Notes under the pieces: generated by a model
The model's database searches: none
Seen by the model: the letters and a program-made list of their open reading frames with translations, nothing else
Told to the model about the DNA's origin: nothing
NCBI RefSeq assembly: GCF_003344865.1
Contig: NZ_CP031165.1
Coordinates: 1,302,001 to 1,366,000, forward strand
DNA from: Euzebya pacifica
GTDB taxonomy: Bacteria; Actinomycetota; Nitriliruptoria; Euzebyales; Euzebyaceae
Direction: 5' to 3'
DNA length: 64,000 bases
Translations under genes and position numbers: made by a program
In this document: positions 43,470 to 52,937 of the stretch, one piece after another
Layout of the letters: every line of letters starts with the position of its first letter
Position numbering within the stretch: the stretch's first letter is position 1

Positions 43470-45692
43470 TCAGTCCACGTGTTCCAGCAGCTCTTCCAGC
43501 CGGTTCAACGCGTTCCTGGGGGTAGTCCTGGTGCTGACTGCGTCAGTGGCGCCTGCCCTGACCGCGTCGAGCCTTGCATCCTCATCGGCAGGGTTCATCA
43601 CGAATACAGGAGTGTCGACGGTGACCTGTCGGCCACGCAGCTCGTGGGTGAGGGCGTACCCGTCGACGTCCTCCAGCTCCGCGGACACGAACACCGCATC
43701 GGCGCGAGTCCTCGCGACGGCGTCGAGCGCATCCTCACCGGATCCGACCTCGACGACCTCGTAGTCCTTGTCACGCAGGGCCGCTGCGACACCGACACGG
43801 TGTTCCTCGTCGGGGTCGGCGACGACAACGCGCTTCGGCTCCTCGCGAACGGGCGCAAGCGCGACCGGCTGGGCAGGTGCCTGCGGCTGGGGGATGGGGA
43901 CCGGTTGCTGGGCAGCGGCCTGTGCGGCCAGCTGGGCGGCGGCGAGCGCCGCGACGTGCTCGTCGTGTTCCTCGACCGCGTCGGTCGGGGTGGTGCGCAG
44001 CACCTCCTCGAGCGTGGTGATCCCGTCACGGGCCTTCACCAGGCCGTCCTCGCGCAGCGACACGAGACCGGCGCGTCGTGCGGCCCGGCGGATCTCCGCT
44101 TCCTCGGCCTTGGCCATCATGGCGTTCTTGACGCCCTTGTCGACGGTCAGGATCTCCATGAAGGCGATGCGGCCCTTGTAGCCGGTGTGGCCACAGGCGG
44201 CGCAGCCGTGCCCGGTTACCCAGCCGTTGTAGGCGATGTCCTCGGGGGTCAGCCGGAGCCGGTCGATCTCGCGCTGGGTGGGGGTGTGCGGTCCGACGCA
44301 GCTGGAGCAGACACGACGGCCGAGGCGCTGGGCCACCACCATCGTCAGGGACGAGGCGATCAGGTAGTCGGGGATGCCCAGGTCGGCCAGACGGGTCACG
44401 GCGCCGGGGGCGTCGTTGGTGTGCAGGGTGGAGAAGACCATGTGGCCGGTGAGGGAGGCCTGCAGGGCGAGCTCCGCCGTCTCGAGGTCACGGATCTCAC
44501 CGACCATCACCACGTCGGGGTCCTGGCGCAGCACGGTCTTCAGCGCGGAGGAGAACGTGAAGCCGATCCGGGCGTTGACCTGGGTCTGGTTGACGCCGGG
44601 CAGCTCGTACTCGACCGGATCCTCGATGGTGATCAGGTTGTGCTCGTCGTCGGACAGGTGGGACAGGAAGGCGTAGAGCGTCGAGGTCTTGCCGGCACCG
44701 GTCGGTCCCGTCAGCAGGCACAGGCCCTGCGGACGCTCGATGTGGGCCAGGACGTTGGCATGCTGCTCGTCGGACAGGCCGACCTCGTCCAGCTGCAGCT
44801 GCTCGGCCCCCTTGCGCAGCAGACGCATGACCATCTTCTCGCCGTACAGCAGGGGGAGGGTCGAGACACGGAGGTCGACCTCGGAGTCCTTGCTGCGGTA
44901 CGTCGACCGGCCGTCCTGGGGACGACGGCGCTCGGCGATGTCCAGCGACGCGATCAGCTTGAGGCGGCTGATCAGCGGGCCGTGCACGTTCTTGGGGATC
45001 TGCATGACCTCCTGCAGCACACCGTCGATGCGGTAGCGCACGCGGGAGGAGGTCTTGCCGGGCTCGACGTGGATGTCGCTGGCGTTGCCGTGCAGGGCGT
45101 CGTGGATGATCTGCTCGGCCAGGCGGATGACCGGGGCTCGCTCCTCGACGGAGTCGACGATGTCATCGGCGTCGTCGTCGACGGACTCGGAGTCGGTGGA
45201 GATCTGGTCGAGCAGCGCACCGGTCCGTGAGCCGTCGGAAAGGTAGACGCGCTTGAGGGCGTCGCCGATGCGGTCGGGGGAGGTGACGATCGGCCGGAGG
45301 CGGCGGGCGCCTGCAGACAGCCGGACGTCGTCCATGGCGACGATGTCGGTCGGGTCGGCGGTCAGCACCACGAGGGTGCCGTCCTGCTCGGTCCAGACCG
45401 GCACGATGCCGTGGCGACGGGCCAACGACTCGGGGACGGTGTCGCGGGCGCTGGCGTGGGGCTCGGGCAGCGTCGTGCCGGCGAACTCCAGGCCGAACTG
45501 CTTGGCGACGATGCGGGACACGTCCTGCATCTCGACGAAGCCGAGCCGGGCGATCGTCTCGCCCAGGCGCTCGCGTTTGCCGTCGATGACCATTCGGCTC
45601 GCCAGCGCCTCGAGCAGCTCTCCCTGGGAGATCAACTCTTCGGCGACCAGCCACTCGCCGATCGGCTTCTTGCTACGTCGTTCCTGAGTCAT
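43470..45692 (-). CDS. PilB/GspE ATPase with degenerate receiver domain
   Basis: 740 residues. MshEN-like N-domain (PIGEWLVAEELISQGELLEA), RecA ATPase with GPTGAGKTST, VGEIRDLETAELALQASLTG and the tetra-Cys VCSSC ... HGCAACGHTGYKGR. After an Ala/Gln/Pro-rich linker (AQLAAQAAAQQPVPIPQPQA) a receiver-like fold from ~620 (VVVADPDEEHRVGVAAAL) has Ser670 where the phosphoacceptor Asp should be (VFVSAELEDVDGY), and TRTTP instead of the Lys-Pro. It cannot be phosphorylated in the normal way. It has no extra zinc ribbons. First gene of the pair; the stop is 10 bp before the start of the second. Confidence 0.93.
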   Translation of the reverse strand: MTQERRSKKPIGEWLVAEELISQGELLEALASRMVIDGKRERLGETIARLGFVEMQDVSRIVAKQFGLEFAGTTLPEPHASARDTVPESLARRHGIVPVWTEQDGTLVVLTADPTDIVAMDDVRLSAGARRLRPIVTSPDRIGDALKRVYLSDGSRTGALLDQISTDSESVDDDADDIVDSVEERAPVIRLAEQIIHDALHGNASDIHVEPGKTSSRVRYRIDGVLQEVMQIPKNVHGPLISRLKLIASLDIAERRRPQDGRSTYRSKDSEVDLRVSTLPLLYGEKMVMRLLRKGAEQLQLDEVGLSDEQHANVLAHIERPQGLCLLTGPTGAGKTSTLYAFLSHLSDDEHNLITIEDPVEYELPGVNQTQVNARIGFTFSSALKTVLRQDPDVVMVGEIRDLETAELALQASLTGHMVFSTLHTNDAPGAVTRLADLGIPDYLIASSLTMVVAQRLGRRVCSSCVGPHTPTQREIDRLRLTPEDIAYNGWVTGHGCAACGHTGYKGRIAFMEILTVDKGVKNAMMAKAEEAEIRRAARRAGLVSLREDGLVKARDGITTLEEVLRTTPTDAVEEHDEHVAALAAAQLAAQAAAQQPVPIPQPQAPAQPVALAPVREEPKRVVVADPDEEHRVGVAAALRDKDYEVVEVGSGEDALDAVARTRADAVFVSAELEDVDGYALTHELRGRQVTVDTPVFVMNPADEDARLDAVRAGATDAVSTRTTPRNALNRLEELLEHVD

Positions 45693-45728
45693 GGTTCATG
45701 TCTTGAGTCGGTAGGGTTACCCCTGATC

Positions 45729-46487
45729 TTGAGCACCATTCGCCATGCAGTCCTGATTGTTCTCTTGCTCGTGCTCGCCGCGGGCTGCGAACTGCGCCTC
45801 GAAACGCGGGTCGCGCTGGACGACGACGGGGGAGGAGCGCTCGAGTTCACCCTCGCACCGGACGCCGAGCTGGTCGACATGGCCGCATCGGCGGGAGTCG
45901 ACCCGCTGGGTCGCCTAGTGGAGCGCGTCGAGGCCCTCGAGGGCTGGGACCTGTCGACCGGTGAGGCCGAGGACGGCACGCTGCAGGAGGTCACTGTCCG
46001 GACCGGTTTCGACGGCCCGGAGGAGTTCGGCCTGCGCTACGAGGAGCTCCGTTCGGCGCTGGACGCACCGGAGGCCCAGCTGCTCGGCCCCCTGTCACTG
46101 GCCCTGGACCCGGAGGCTGACGTCGTCTCGTTGACGGGCACGGTGCCCTTCCGGCTGACCGAGGTCGCGGCAGCTGACACCGGCGTCCCGCTGGAGACCC
46201 TCGGCCAGCAGGTCGACACCGCGGTGCAGTACACCTTCGTGGTCACCACGCCGGTGCCGCTGGTGGAGGGGACCGCGACCGCCACCTCCCCGGTCGATCC
46301 GGAGGACCCCGACGGCGCCCAGCAGGTCGTCCTCGAGCTCTCCCCGGGGCAGGAACAGGCGCTCGACGTGGCGTACGTGCGACCGGGGCTGGACCTCTTC
46401 GCGATTCTGCTGCAGGGCGGGATCGCCCTGCTGGCTGTCCTCGCGATCGGCGGCGGCGTCCTGGCACAACGGCGACGCGTCCGCTGA
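45729..46487 (+). CDS. LppM-like lipoprotein with C-terminal membrane helix
   Basis: 252 residues. The start is a TTG at 45729, chosen because the signal peptide STIRHAVLIVLLLVLAAGC begins there and no ATG/GTG fits. The lipobox LAAGC gives a lipid anchor. A beta-rich ectodomain (LETRVALDDDGGGALEFTLA; VVSLTGTVPFRLTEV) is followed by a helix (LFAILLQGGIALLAVLAIGG) and a basic end. Two anchors and the DUF3153-like layout resemble mycobacterial LppM; medium certainty. Divergent from the PilB pair, 36 bp apart. Confidence 0.72.
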   Translation: MSTIRHAVLIVLLLVLAAGCELRLETRVALDDDGGGALEFTLAPDAELVDMAASAGVDPLGRLVERVEALEGWDLSTGEAEDGTLQEVTVRTGFDGPEEFGLRYEELRSALDAPEAQLLGPLSLALDPEADVVSLTGTVPFRLTEVAAADTGVPLETLGQQVDTAVQYTFVVTTPVPLVEGTATATSPVDPEDPDGAQQVVLELSPGQEQALDVAYVRPGLDLFAILLQGGIALLAVLAIGGGVLAQRRRVR

Positions 46488-46539
46488 CGCATCGCGGTCG
46501 CCACGCGCGGTGCGCTGGCCGTCTTCGACGAGCGTGTCG

Positions 46540-47805
46540 TCAGGCGGCCTGGACGGGTGGGTCGCGGCTGATCTCCACGCCGGTTTGGGTGGTCCAGGTG
46601 CGTTGTCCGGGTGGACCGAGCAGCCGGTAGTGGCGCCTGGATTTCTGTCGGTGGTGGGTGGTGCAGAGCCAGGCGAGATCGGACAGTCGGGTTTGTTTGG
46701 TGAGGGCCCAGCCGGTGATGTGGTCGATCTCCAGGAGGTGGTCGGCGGTGCAACCGGGCACTTCGCATTGGTAGCCCCGTGCTTCCAGGGCGGTGCGTTG
46801 GTGGGCGGTGACCTGCCGGCCGAGGTGGGCGACGGTCACATCCTGGGCGTTGGTGATCACGTAGGTGATGTGGGCGTCGGGGATCTGCTCGCGGACCGCG
46901 GACAGCGCGACCGGGCCGATGCCGGCGATCTCGCAGGTCTCGCCGTCTTCCACCTCGCCGCGCACGAGTGCCGAGCCGTCGACGCGGATGATGACCTTGG
47001 TCTGCCGGCCCGTCCGTGGTCCCTTCGTCGCAGGGGTGGGGACGGGGGCATCGTCGGTGCTGGCCTGTTCACCGCCGGTGGTGGCGTGTCCTTCGAGGAG
47101 GTTGAGGAGGGCGTCGAACCGGTAGCAGGCATCGTCCTCGCGTCGTCCGGCGGCGTGTGCGGTCCGGAACACTGCGTCGTGCTCGCCCCGCAGCGCCGCC
47201 TCGATCCGGGCACCCAGATCACCCGGTCCGGACAGGAACGCCTTCCATTCGCCGTCGGTTTCGGTCCACGACCGGAACGCCCGCCGGGCCAGGTGCCGCC
47301 GTCGGGTCGTTTCCCGATCGGGATCGGCAGCGGTGCGGATGTCCCGAGCGGTCTTCCGCAGTTCGGCCAGCGTCTGCTCACCCGCCCCACCGATCAACTC
47401 GGCCGCCTTCTCCGGCGCATCGGCCACGGTCTCGGAGACCACGACGGCCTGGTCGGTCGACAGGGTCCCGTCGGTGACAGCCTTGTCCACGTCGGGCTGG
47501 TCCACGAGCTGCTCTGAGGTCTTCAACATCTTCTTGGCGGCTGCGGTGGAGCTGCCGGTGGCGGTGGCGATCAACGTCACTGCGTCCTTGGCTCCGGCGG
47601 TCTCGTGGGCGGAGGCCTCGGTGGCGCGTCGGGCGGCCCGGGTGAGCATCCCGTCGACCAACCGGCCTGCACGGCCGAGGTCGACGACCAGTCCTGCCAC
47701 GTCGCTGTCGGGAATCTGGTCGGGGTCGAAGCGGCTGGCGAGGGTGTGGAGGTGGGTGACCAGCTCGGTCACCTCACCCGCCTCAACCACCCCTTGCCCA
47801 CCCAT
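46540..47805 (-). CDS. DUF222 / HNH (13E12-type) protein
   Basis: 421 residues. The long helical N-terminal DUF222 region (VAGLVVDLGRAGRLVDGMLT ... RTGRQTKVIIRVDGSALVRG) is followed by an HNH motif: CEVPGCTADHLLEIDHITGW then LAWLCTTHHRQKSRRHY, with the C-x4-C/H...DH...H-N/C-x-x-H zinc-finger arrangement. These 13E12-type genes are numerous and mobile in actinobacteria; a role in DNA cutting is supposed. ATG 47805 lies downstream of a TATACT -10. Confidence 0.88.
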   Translation of the reverse strand: MGGQGVVEAGEVTELVTHLHTLASRFDPDQIPDSDVAGLVVDLGRAGRLVDGMLTRAARRATEASAHETAGAKDAVTLIATATGSSTAAAKKMLKTSEQLVDQPDVDKAVTDGTLSTDQAVVVSETVADAPEKAAELIGGAGEQTLAELRKTARDIRTAADPDRETTRRRHLARRAFRSWTETDGEWKAFLSGPGDLGARIEAALRGEHDAVFRTAHAAGRREDDACYRFDALLNLLEGHATTGGEQASTDDAPVPTPATKGPRTGRQTKVIIRVDGSALVRGEVEDGETCEIAGIGPVALSAVREQIPDAHITYVITNAQDVTVAHLGRQVTAHQRTALEARGYQCEVPGCTADHLLEIDHITGWALTKQTRLSDLAWLCTTHHRQKSRRHYRLLGPPGQRTWTTQTGVEISRDPPVQAA

Positions 47806-47847
47806 GTCCCCGACCCCAGTTCTCGCTGTCTCGATCGTGTGTTCGAG

Positions 47848-47853
47848 TATACC
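47848..47853 (-). promoter_or_regulatory. -10 box TATACT of the DUF222/HNH gene
   Basis: Consensus-like TATACT on the minus strand about 43 nt before the ATG at 47805, with no strong -35. A TATACT in a similar context (GTATACTCCCC, near 49645) lies upstream of the 48471 gene. Confidence 0.4.
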
Positions 47854-48007
47854 GCATCGACGGTCTCGGATCGCCTGTTTCCCCAGCTCACAGACCATTT
47901 CGAACGGATCGTCGACACACAGCACCACATGTCCCACACCAGACAACTCGAGCCACGGTGCGACCCGACCACGTACCGTCCAACGGCCCCGTCCCCGGGG
48001 CCGCGAG

Positions 48008-48143
48008 ACGATCGTGCCCGAACCCACCCATAAGAGGTCCAGGCCCCGATCGCGCCGAAACACACCCGGCGCGGGTCGGCCCCCAGCCACGATCGTGCCC
48101 GAACACACCCATAGGGGGTTCAGGCCCCGATCGCGCCGGAACC
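48008..48143. repeat. Two 55-bp direct repeats
   Basis: The ACGATCGTGCCCGAAC-type unit starts at 48008 and again at 48089 (81 bp apart). Each runs through CACCCATA and CCAGGCCCCGATCGCGCCG before diverging. No coding potential. It belongs to a 617-bp stretch (47854-48470) without genes that is filled by repeats. Confidence 0.7.
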
Positions 48144-48149
48144 CACCGG

Positions 48150-48495
48150 CGGCTCGGGCCTCCTCAGCGCTCCGCGTCGCGGAGTCGGGTCCTCAGCTGC
48201 CCTGCTGCTCCCGTCGCTCATTGGCGGAGCAGCGGTCGGGCAGCCTCCGGGCCTCGCAAAGCCGCTTCACGGCGGCTCGGGTCCTCAGCCGCCCTGCTGC
48301 TCCCGTCGCTCATTGGCGGAGCAGCGGTCGGGCAGCCTCCGGGCCTCGCCAGGCCGCTTCACGGCGGCTCGGGTCCTCAGCTGCCCTGCTGCTCCGCGGT
48401 GTTGGTCTGGCGGAGCAGCGGTCGGGCAGCCTCCGGGCCTCGCAAAGCCGCTTCGCGGCGGCTCGGGTCCTCAGCTGCCCTGCTGCTCCGCGAGG
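48150..48495 (-). repeat. 92-94-bp tandem repeat copied from the 3' end of the next gene
   Basis: The word TCGGGTCCTCAG begins at 48185, 48277, 48369 and 48463 (spacing 92, 92, 94), each followed by C-T/C-GCCCTGCTGCTC, then the GGCGGAGCAGCGGTCGGGC and CTCGCAAAGCCGCTTC blocks. The last unit contains the stop codon and final codons of the gene ending at 48471. So the gene's 3' end plus trailer has been copied about three times downstream. The arms GGAGCAGC/GCTGCTCC inside each unit can pair, so each unit is also a hairpin and may act as a terminator. Confidence 0.85.
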
Positions 48496-49556
48496 ATCCG
48501 CTTCTTCTCGGCCCGCACGTACGCGGCCTTGGCCTTCGCGCGGGCGACGCGCTCGGACTTGCCCTCGGCGACCAGCTTGTCGAAGACGGCCTGGTCGATC
48601 TGCGCCTCGACGTGGATGTCGTCCTCGGGGCGCTTCTTGACCTCCTTCTTCTCCTCCGCTGCCGCAGGCGCTGCGGCAGCTGCGACGGCCTCGACGGCGG
48701 TCTTGCTGGGGGCGCCAGCGAACACCGGGGTCAGGGCGTACAGCGTGCAGTTCTCGCGCCACCGGTCGATGGCGCCCTCGCCGTCGGGCAGGTTGAGGCG
48801 CTTGCCCATCCCGGCCTCGGCAGCTGTGGCCCAGCGCGGGTCATCCGACGGCACGACCTCGACCTTGGCCTTGGTCCGCACGACGGCCGAGCGCAGGTCC
48901 TTGGACCGGGCGACGATCTCGACCTCTTCCGTCGACGGCTCGAGGCCCTCGATCTGCTGCTCCGTCGGACCGGAGAAGACGAAGATCGTCTCCATGTCCA
49001 GCACGAACCACGCCGGCGTCTGGTGCTTCTCGTAGACCAGCCCACGGGGGCGGTTCTTCCGGAGCTTCTTCGTCCCCGGGACGACCGGCACCTTGCGGTC
49101 GATCACGATCCACATGATCGCGCCCTTGCCCAGGGCCTTGGCGAGGGTCTCCTCGGCCATGACCGAGGGGTCACCACCGCCGCCGACCTCGAGGAACATC
49201 GGGACGGAGCTGACCTCGTCCCCGTCGACGAAGAACGTCAGCTCGTGCTCGTCACCGCGGTCCACCAGCAGGCGGGGGACCGTGGTGGTCATCCGGTCCT
49301 CGAACTGCTCACCACGCAGGTTCACCTTGCGCTCGACCGAACGGAACACCTCCGCACCGGTCGGGTCGGTGATCGTGAAGTACTCCAGGTACAGCCCCTG
49401 GGGGCCCTGGTAGTCACGGACAACCACGAACGGGTGGGTGGTCCCGGGCACGGCGTCGGTGCGGACCACCGGGTCGAGCAGGGTCGGGTCGACCTTCGAC
49501 GCCTCCCAGATCTCGGTGTCGATCGCGAGGGCGTAGTGCACGTCGGCGCGGGTCAT
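48471..49556 (-). CDS. Unknown cytoplasmic protein with charged C-terminal tail
   Basis: 361 residues, ATG 49556 (MTRADVHYALAIDTEIWEAS), AAGGAG about 12 nt upstream. Mixed alpha-beta, with GTTHPFVVVRDYQGPQGLYL, FEDRMTTTVPRLLVDRGDEH and AWFVLDMETIFVFSGPTEQQ; after ~300 an Ala-rich linker leads to a Lys/Arg/Glu helix (EGKSERVARAKAKAAYVRAE). No family recognised. Its 3' end is the source of the tandem repeats downstream. Confidence 0.75.
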   Translation of the reverse strand: MTRADVHYALAIDTEIWEASKVDPTLLDPVVRTDAVPGTTHPFVVVRDYQGPQGLYLEYFTITDPTGAEVFRSVERKVNLRGEQFEDRMTTTVPRLLVDRGDEHELTFFVDGDEVSSVPMFLEVGGGGDPSVMAEETLAKALGKGAIMWIVIDRKVPVVPGTKKLRKNRPRGLVYEKHQTPAWFVLDMETIFVFSGPTEQQIEGLEPSTEEVEIVARSKDLRSAVVRTKAKVEVVPSDDPRWATAAEAGMGKRLNLPDGEGAIDRWRENCTLYALTPVFAGAPSKTAVEAVAAAAAPAAAEEKKEVKKRPEDDIHVEAQIDQAVFDKLVAEGKSERVARAKAKAAYVRAEKKRILAEQQGS

Positions 49557-49746
49557 CGCGGCTTCGAGCTCCTTGGAGTGGTCATGTCGGCGCCAGCATC
49601 GGCGCAAGGCAGGGCCGCCGGAACCGGCGGTGAACGTCTGGGGGAGTATACGGCCTCGACGCCCACCCCCCCGATCGGCCTCGTCGGCCACGGACGGCGA
49701 CGCGACGTTTTGGCCCTCGAGCCACGGGGCTGAGAATGTGGTCGGC

Positions 49747-50676
49747 GTGACCGCCAGCACCTCCTCCGCCTCCACGACGACCACGCACGCGCCCGCCCGG
49801 GTACGCCTGCTGCTCGCGGTCGGCATGCTCGCCGTGTCGTTTGCGGCCGTCCTGATCCGGACGGCCTCGGCGCCCGCCCTGGCGCTGGCGTTCTGGCGCT
49901 CCTTCGGCGGCGCGGTGGCCCTGGTCCCCTTCGCCGCCCGCGACACGGTCCGTCCCGATGCACGGGAGATCCGGGCCATGCTGCTCAGCGGCACGTTCCT
50001 CGCGGTGCACTTCGCCCTGTTCATCGGGGCGTTCGCCTACACCTCCGTGGCATCCGCGGTCGTGTTCGCCGCGACCGCCCCGGTCTTCGTGGGGCTCGGC
50101 TCGTGGCTGTTCCTGGGACAGCCACCGACCCGACGGACGTGGTTCGGGATCGCTGTCGCGATGGCCGGGGCAGCCGTGGTGGCCATCGCCGACGGAGGGG
50201 AGGGGGCCACGGGCTCCAACCCGCTCCTGGGCGACCTGATGTCCCTCGGTGGATCGATCGCCGTGAGCGGGTACCTCGTGATCGGGCAGCGGACTCGACG
50301 ACGCCTCACGGTCGCCACCTACGGCGCATGGGTCTACGGCACGTCGGCCGCAGTGCTGTTGGTCGTCTCACTGGCCACGGGCAGCGCCTTGGTGGGCTTC
50401 GACGGCACGACCTGGCTGGCCATCCTCGGACTGCTGCTCGGCCCCCAGCTGCTGGGCCACACGATCTTCAACCAGGTGCTCAACCAGGTCCCCGCGACGA
50501 CGGTCGCCGTCGTGGTCCTCAGCGAACCGATCGGTGCAGGGCTGCTGGCCTTCCTGCTGCTCGGCGAGGTCCCACCACCGCTGCTGGCGCTCGGCGGACC
50601 GCTGATGCTGATCGGCGTCTTCCTCGCCGCCACCGGTGAACGGCGCCCTGCCGAGTCGGTCGCGCCGACCGGCTGA
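49747..50676 (+). CDS. EamA-family (DMT) transporter
   Basis: 309 residues from GTG 49747 (GTG 49738 also possible). Ten hydrophobic helices in two five-helix EamA repeats, e.g. ALALAFWRSFGGAVALVPFA with the R-x-x-x-A pattern, FALFIGAFAYTSVASAVVFA, TAPVFVGLGSWLFLGQPPTR and VVLSEPIGAGLLAFLLLGEV. Predicted inner-membrane metabolite exporter; substrate unknown. Confidence 0.92.
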   Translation: MTASTSSASTTTTHAPARVRLLLAVGMLAVSFAAVLIRTASAPALALAFWRSFGGAVALVPFAARDTVRPDAREIRAMLLSGTFLAVHFALFIGAFAYTSVASAVVFAATAPVFVGLGSWLFLGQPPTRRTWFGIAVAMAGAAVVAIADGGEGATGSNPLLGDLMSLGGSIAVSGYLVIGQRTRRRLTVATYGAWVYGTSAAVLLVVSLATGSALVGFDGTTWLAILGLLLGPQLLGHTIFNQVLNQVPATTVAVVVLSEPIGAGLLAFLLLGEVPPPLLALGGPLMLIGVFLAATGERRPAESVAPTG

Positions 50677-50706
50677 ACGCACCGGAAGGATGGACCGGTC
50701 GAACCA

Positions 50707-52890
50707 TCAGCGGTCCTCGTGGGCGGCTGGAGCGTGGGCCCGGGTCAGGTCCAGGGCCTCGTCGGAGCTCAGCGGCACACCGAGGTGGAAGCACTGCGCG
50801 TGCGTGCAGCCGAGCTCGGCCAACGCGGCCAGGTGGGCGTCGTCACGTGCACCCTCGGCCACGACACGGGCAGCTCGCCACGCACCGACCCTGGATATGG
50901 CCCGGATGAGCTCCCGTCCTGCCGGGCCGTCGGTCAGCTTGTGGACGACCTCCCGGTCGATCTTGATCTCTGCCAGGGGGAGGTCCGCCAGCCGCAGGAA
51001 CGAGGAGTACCCCGTCCCGAAGTCGTCCAGCGACAGCTGCACCCCTCGGTCGGCCAGCGCGAGCAACGCGTTCCATGCCGGTGTCCCGGGGGCCAGCGCG
51101 CTGTCCTCGGTCACCTCGACCACCAGCCGTTCGGGGGGCAACTGGTGGGTCTCCAGCGCCGCCTCGATCGTCGCCACGACGCCGCGGTCCATCCAGCGGG
51201 GCGACAGGTTGATGGCGACATCGAGGGTGGGGTGGGACTGGTGTCGGCGTGCGGCCTGGCGACAGGCCTCGTCGATCACCCAGTCGTTGATGGTGTGCAT
51301 CAGCAGCGACTGGTCGGCGACGTCGATGAACTGCGAGGGCAGCCACATCGTCCCGCTGGCCCGCCGCCAGCGCAGCAGCGCCTCGAACCCGCGGAGGCGG
51401 CGGTCCGGAAGCGACCAGGACGGCTGGTGGAACAGCTCCAGCTGTCCGTCGCGCAGCCCGATGCGCAGCTGGGTGGCCAGCTCCTGCCGCCGAATCGCCT
51501 CGCTGCGAGTGGCGCGATCGAAGCGCTGGACCCGTCCGACCCCGTGTGACTTCGCCACGTACATGGCCGCGTCGGCGTCGCGCAGGACATCGGCGGGATC
51601 GGCGCCGCGGAGGCCCTCGGCCAGCCCGATGCTGACACTGGCAGACCCGCCACCCACGCGATCGCTCAGCGGACGTTCGAGTGCAGCACGGACGCGAGCC
51701 ACGACCTGCTCGGGGTCGTCGTCGCGCACGACGATGACGAACTCGTCGCCGCCGAAGCGGGCGAGGAAGTGTGGTGCCGATGCGTTCAGCAGCCGGTCCG
51801 CGACCTCGCACAACGCCGCGTCGCCGGCGTCGTGGCCGAGGCTGTCGTTGATGACCTTGAAGCTGTCGAGGTCCAGGGCCAGCACGGTCATGGGTGCCGA
51901 CGGCAGGTGCTCCCGCAGGTACTCCACGAGGTGGCGCCGGTTCGGCAGGCTCGTCAGCGCATCGGTCAGGGCCATCTGGCGCAGCCGGTCGGACGCGTCG
52001 AGCCGTCCGAGCAGGGCCGACAGGTGCCCCGCGACGAGGGTCACCCCGCTGGTGCCGACATCGGCGCCCTCGTCCAGCAGCGCCTCGATCACCAGCTCGT
52101 CCCCCTCGACCGGCACGCGCACCAGTCGTTGACGGGCTTCGGCGTCCTCGTCGAGGACGTCGGGCACGCGCGCCCCGGCGCTCACCAGCACACGAGCCTC
52201 GTCGTCGCTGGTCACGATCCGCGCCCCCGTCCCGAAGCCGCCGTTGCCCAGCAGCTCGACCACGCGCTGGAGCACCCGCAGGCGGTCGCTGTTGTCGATC
52301 GCGTCGGCCCCCACCTGCAGGAGCCCCTCGATGAGCCGCATACGGGTCCGGCGGCGCCTGCGGTGCTCGCGGTCGGTCCGCCGCAGCTGCTCGGCCTGCA
52401 CCAGGAGTCCGGCGGTGCGGGCCATCGCCAGCACGTGGTGCGCCTCGAAGTCGTCGAACCCGCCGGTCCGCTCGGCGTACTCGGCGCTGATGAACCCGAC
52501 GGCTCGGGGCGCATCGGGATCGTTGGACGCGAGGGCCGCGACGACCATCGCGTTGACGCCGGTCCGCGCGACCCACGGACCGAGCAGGGGCGACCCGACA
52601 ACGTCGTCGATGACGACGAAGCTGTCGTGCTCGAACGCCTCGCGGACCAGCGGATGGCGAGGGGAGAAGGAGGTGTCCTCGAGGAGGGGGACCTGGTCCT
52701 CGGGCACGCCGTACTGCGCCCAGGGCCGGAAGCGGTCGTCGTCGAGCACGAACACCGTGGCTCGGTCACAGCCCACCAGCACCGTCGTCAGCCGACAGAG
52801 TTCCTGCAGCCGACGAGCAGTGGAGTGCCGACCGGCCAGCACCTCGGCGAGCTGGAGCAGGCCCTCGGTGTCGGTCGAGGGCTGGGTCAT
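50707..52890 (-). CDS. GAF-GGDEF-EAL cyclic-di-GMP protein
   Basis: 727 residues, ATG 52890 with AAGGAG. A GAF-like N-terminus (~20-165: VLVGCDRATVFVLDDDRF ... HHVLAMARTAGLLVQ), a linker, a GGDEF domain with intact GGDEF near 376-380 (LARFGGDEFVIVV) and ALDLDSFKVINDSLGHDAGD, then EAL with EAL at ~501-503 (GFEALLRWRR), INLSPRW, SLDDFGTGYSSFLRL, EIKIDREVV and VVAEGARDD. Q-G-Y near the end is QCF. No RxxD I-site is seen before GGDEF. It can be a cyclase, phosphodiesterase or both. c-di-GMP can bind MshEN domains, a possible link to the PilB pair at 41153-45692. Confidence 0.93.
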   Translation of the reverse strand: MTQPSTDTEGLLQLAEVLAGRHSTARRLQELCRLTTVLVGCDRATVFVLDDDRFRPWAQYGVPEDQVPLLEDTSFSPRHPLVREAFEHDSFVVIDDVVGSPLLGPWVARTGVNAMVVAALASNDPDAPRAVGFISAEYAERTGGFDDFEAHHVLAMARTAGLLVQAEQLRRTDREHRRRRRTRMRLIEGLLQVGADAIDNSDRLRVLQRVVELLGNGGFGTGARIVTSDDEARVLVSAGARVPDVLDEDAEARQRLVRVPVEGDELVIEALLDEGADVGTSGVTLVAGHLSALLGRLDASDRLRQMALTDALTSLPNRRHLVEYLREHLPSAPMTVLALDLDSFKVINDSLGHDAGDAALCEVADRLLNASAPHFLARFGGDEFVIVVRDDDPEQVVARVRAALERPLSDRVGGGSASVSIGLAEGLRGADPADVLRDADAAMYVAKSHGVGRVQRFDRATRSEAIRRQELATQLRIGLRDGQLELFHQPSWSLPDRRLRGFEALLRWRRASGTMWLPSQFIDVADQSLLMHTINDWVIDEACRQAARRHQSHPTLDVAINLSPRWMDRGVVATIEAALETHQLPPERLVVEVTEDSALAPGTPAWNALLALADRGVQLSLDDFGTGYSSFLRLADLPLAEIKIDREVVHKLTDGPAGRELIRAISRVGAWRAARVVAEGARDDAHLAALAELGCTHAQCFHLGVPLSSDEALDLTRAHAPAAHEDR

Positions 52891-52937
52891 CGAGGTCTCC
52901 TTCGCAAGCGATCCCCCATCGCGGAACACGTGCAGGT

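Noticed and set aside
48150-48495. CRISPR array
   Set aside because: Units are 92-94 bp head-to-tail without unique spacers and derive from a gene 3' end; no cas genes nearby.
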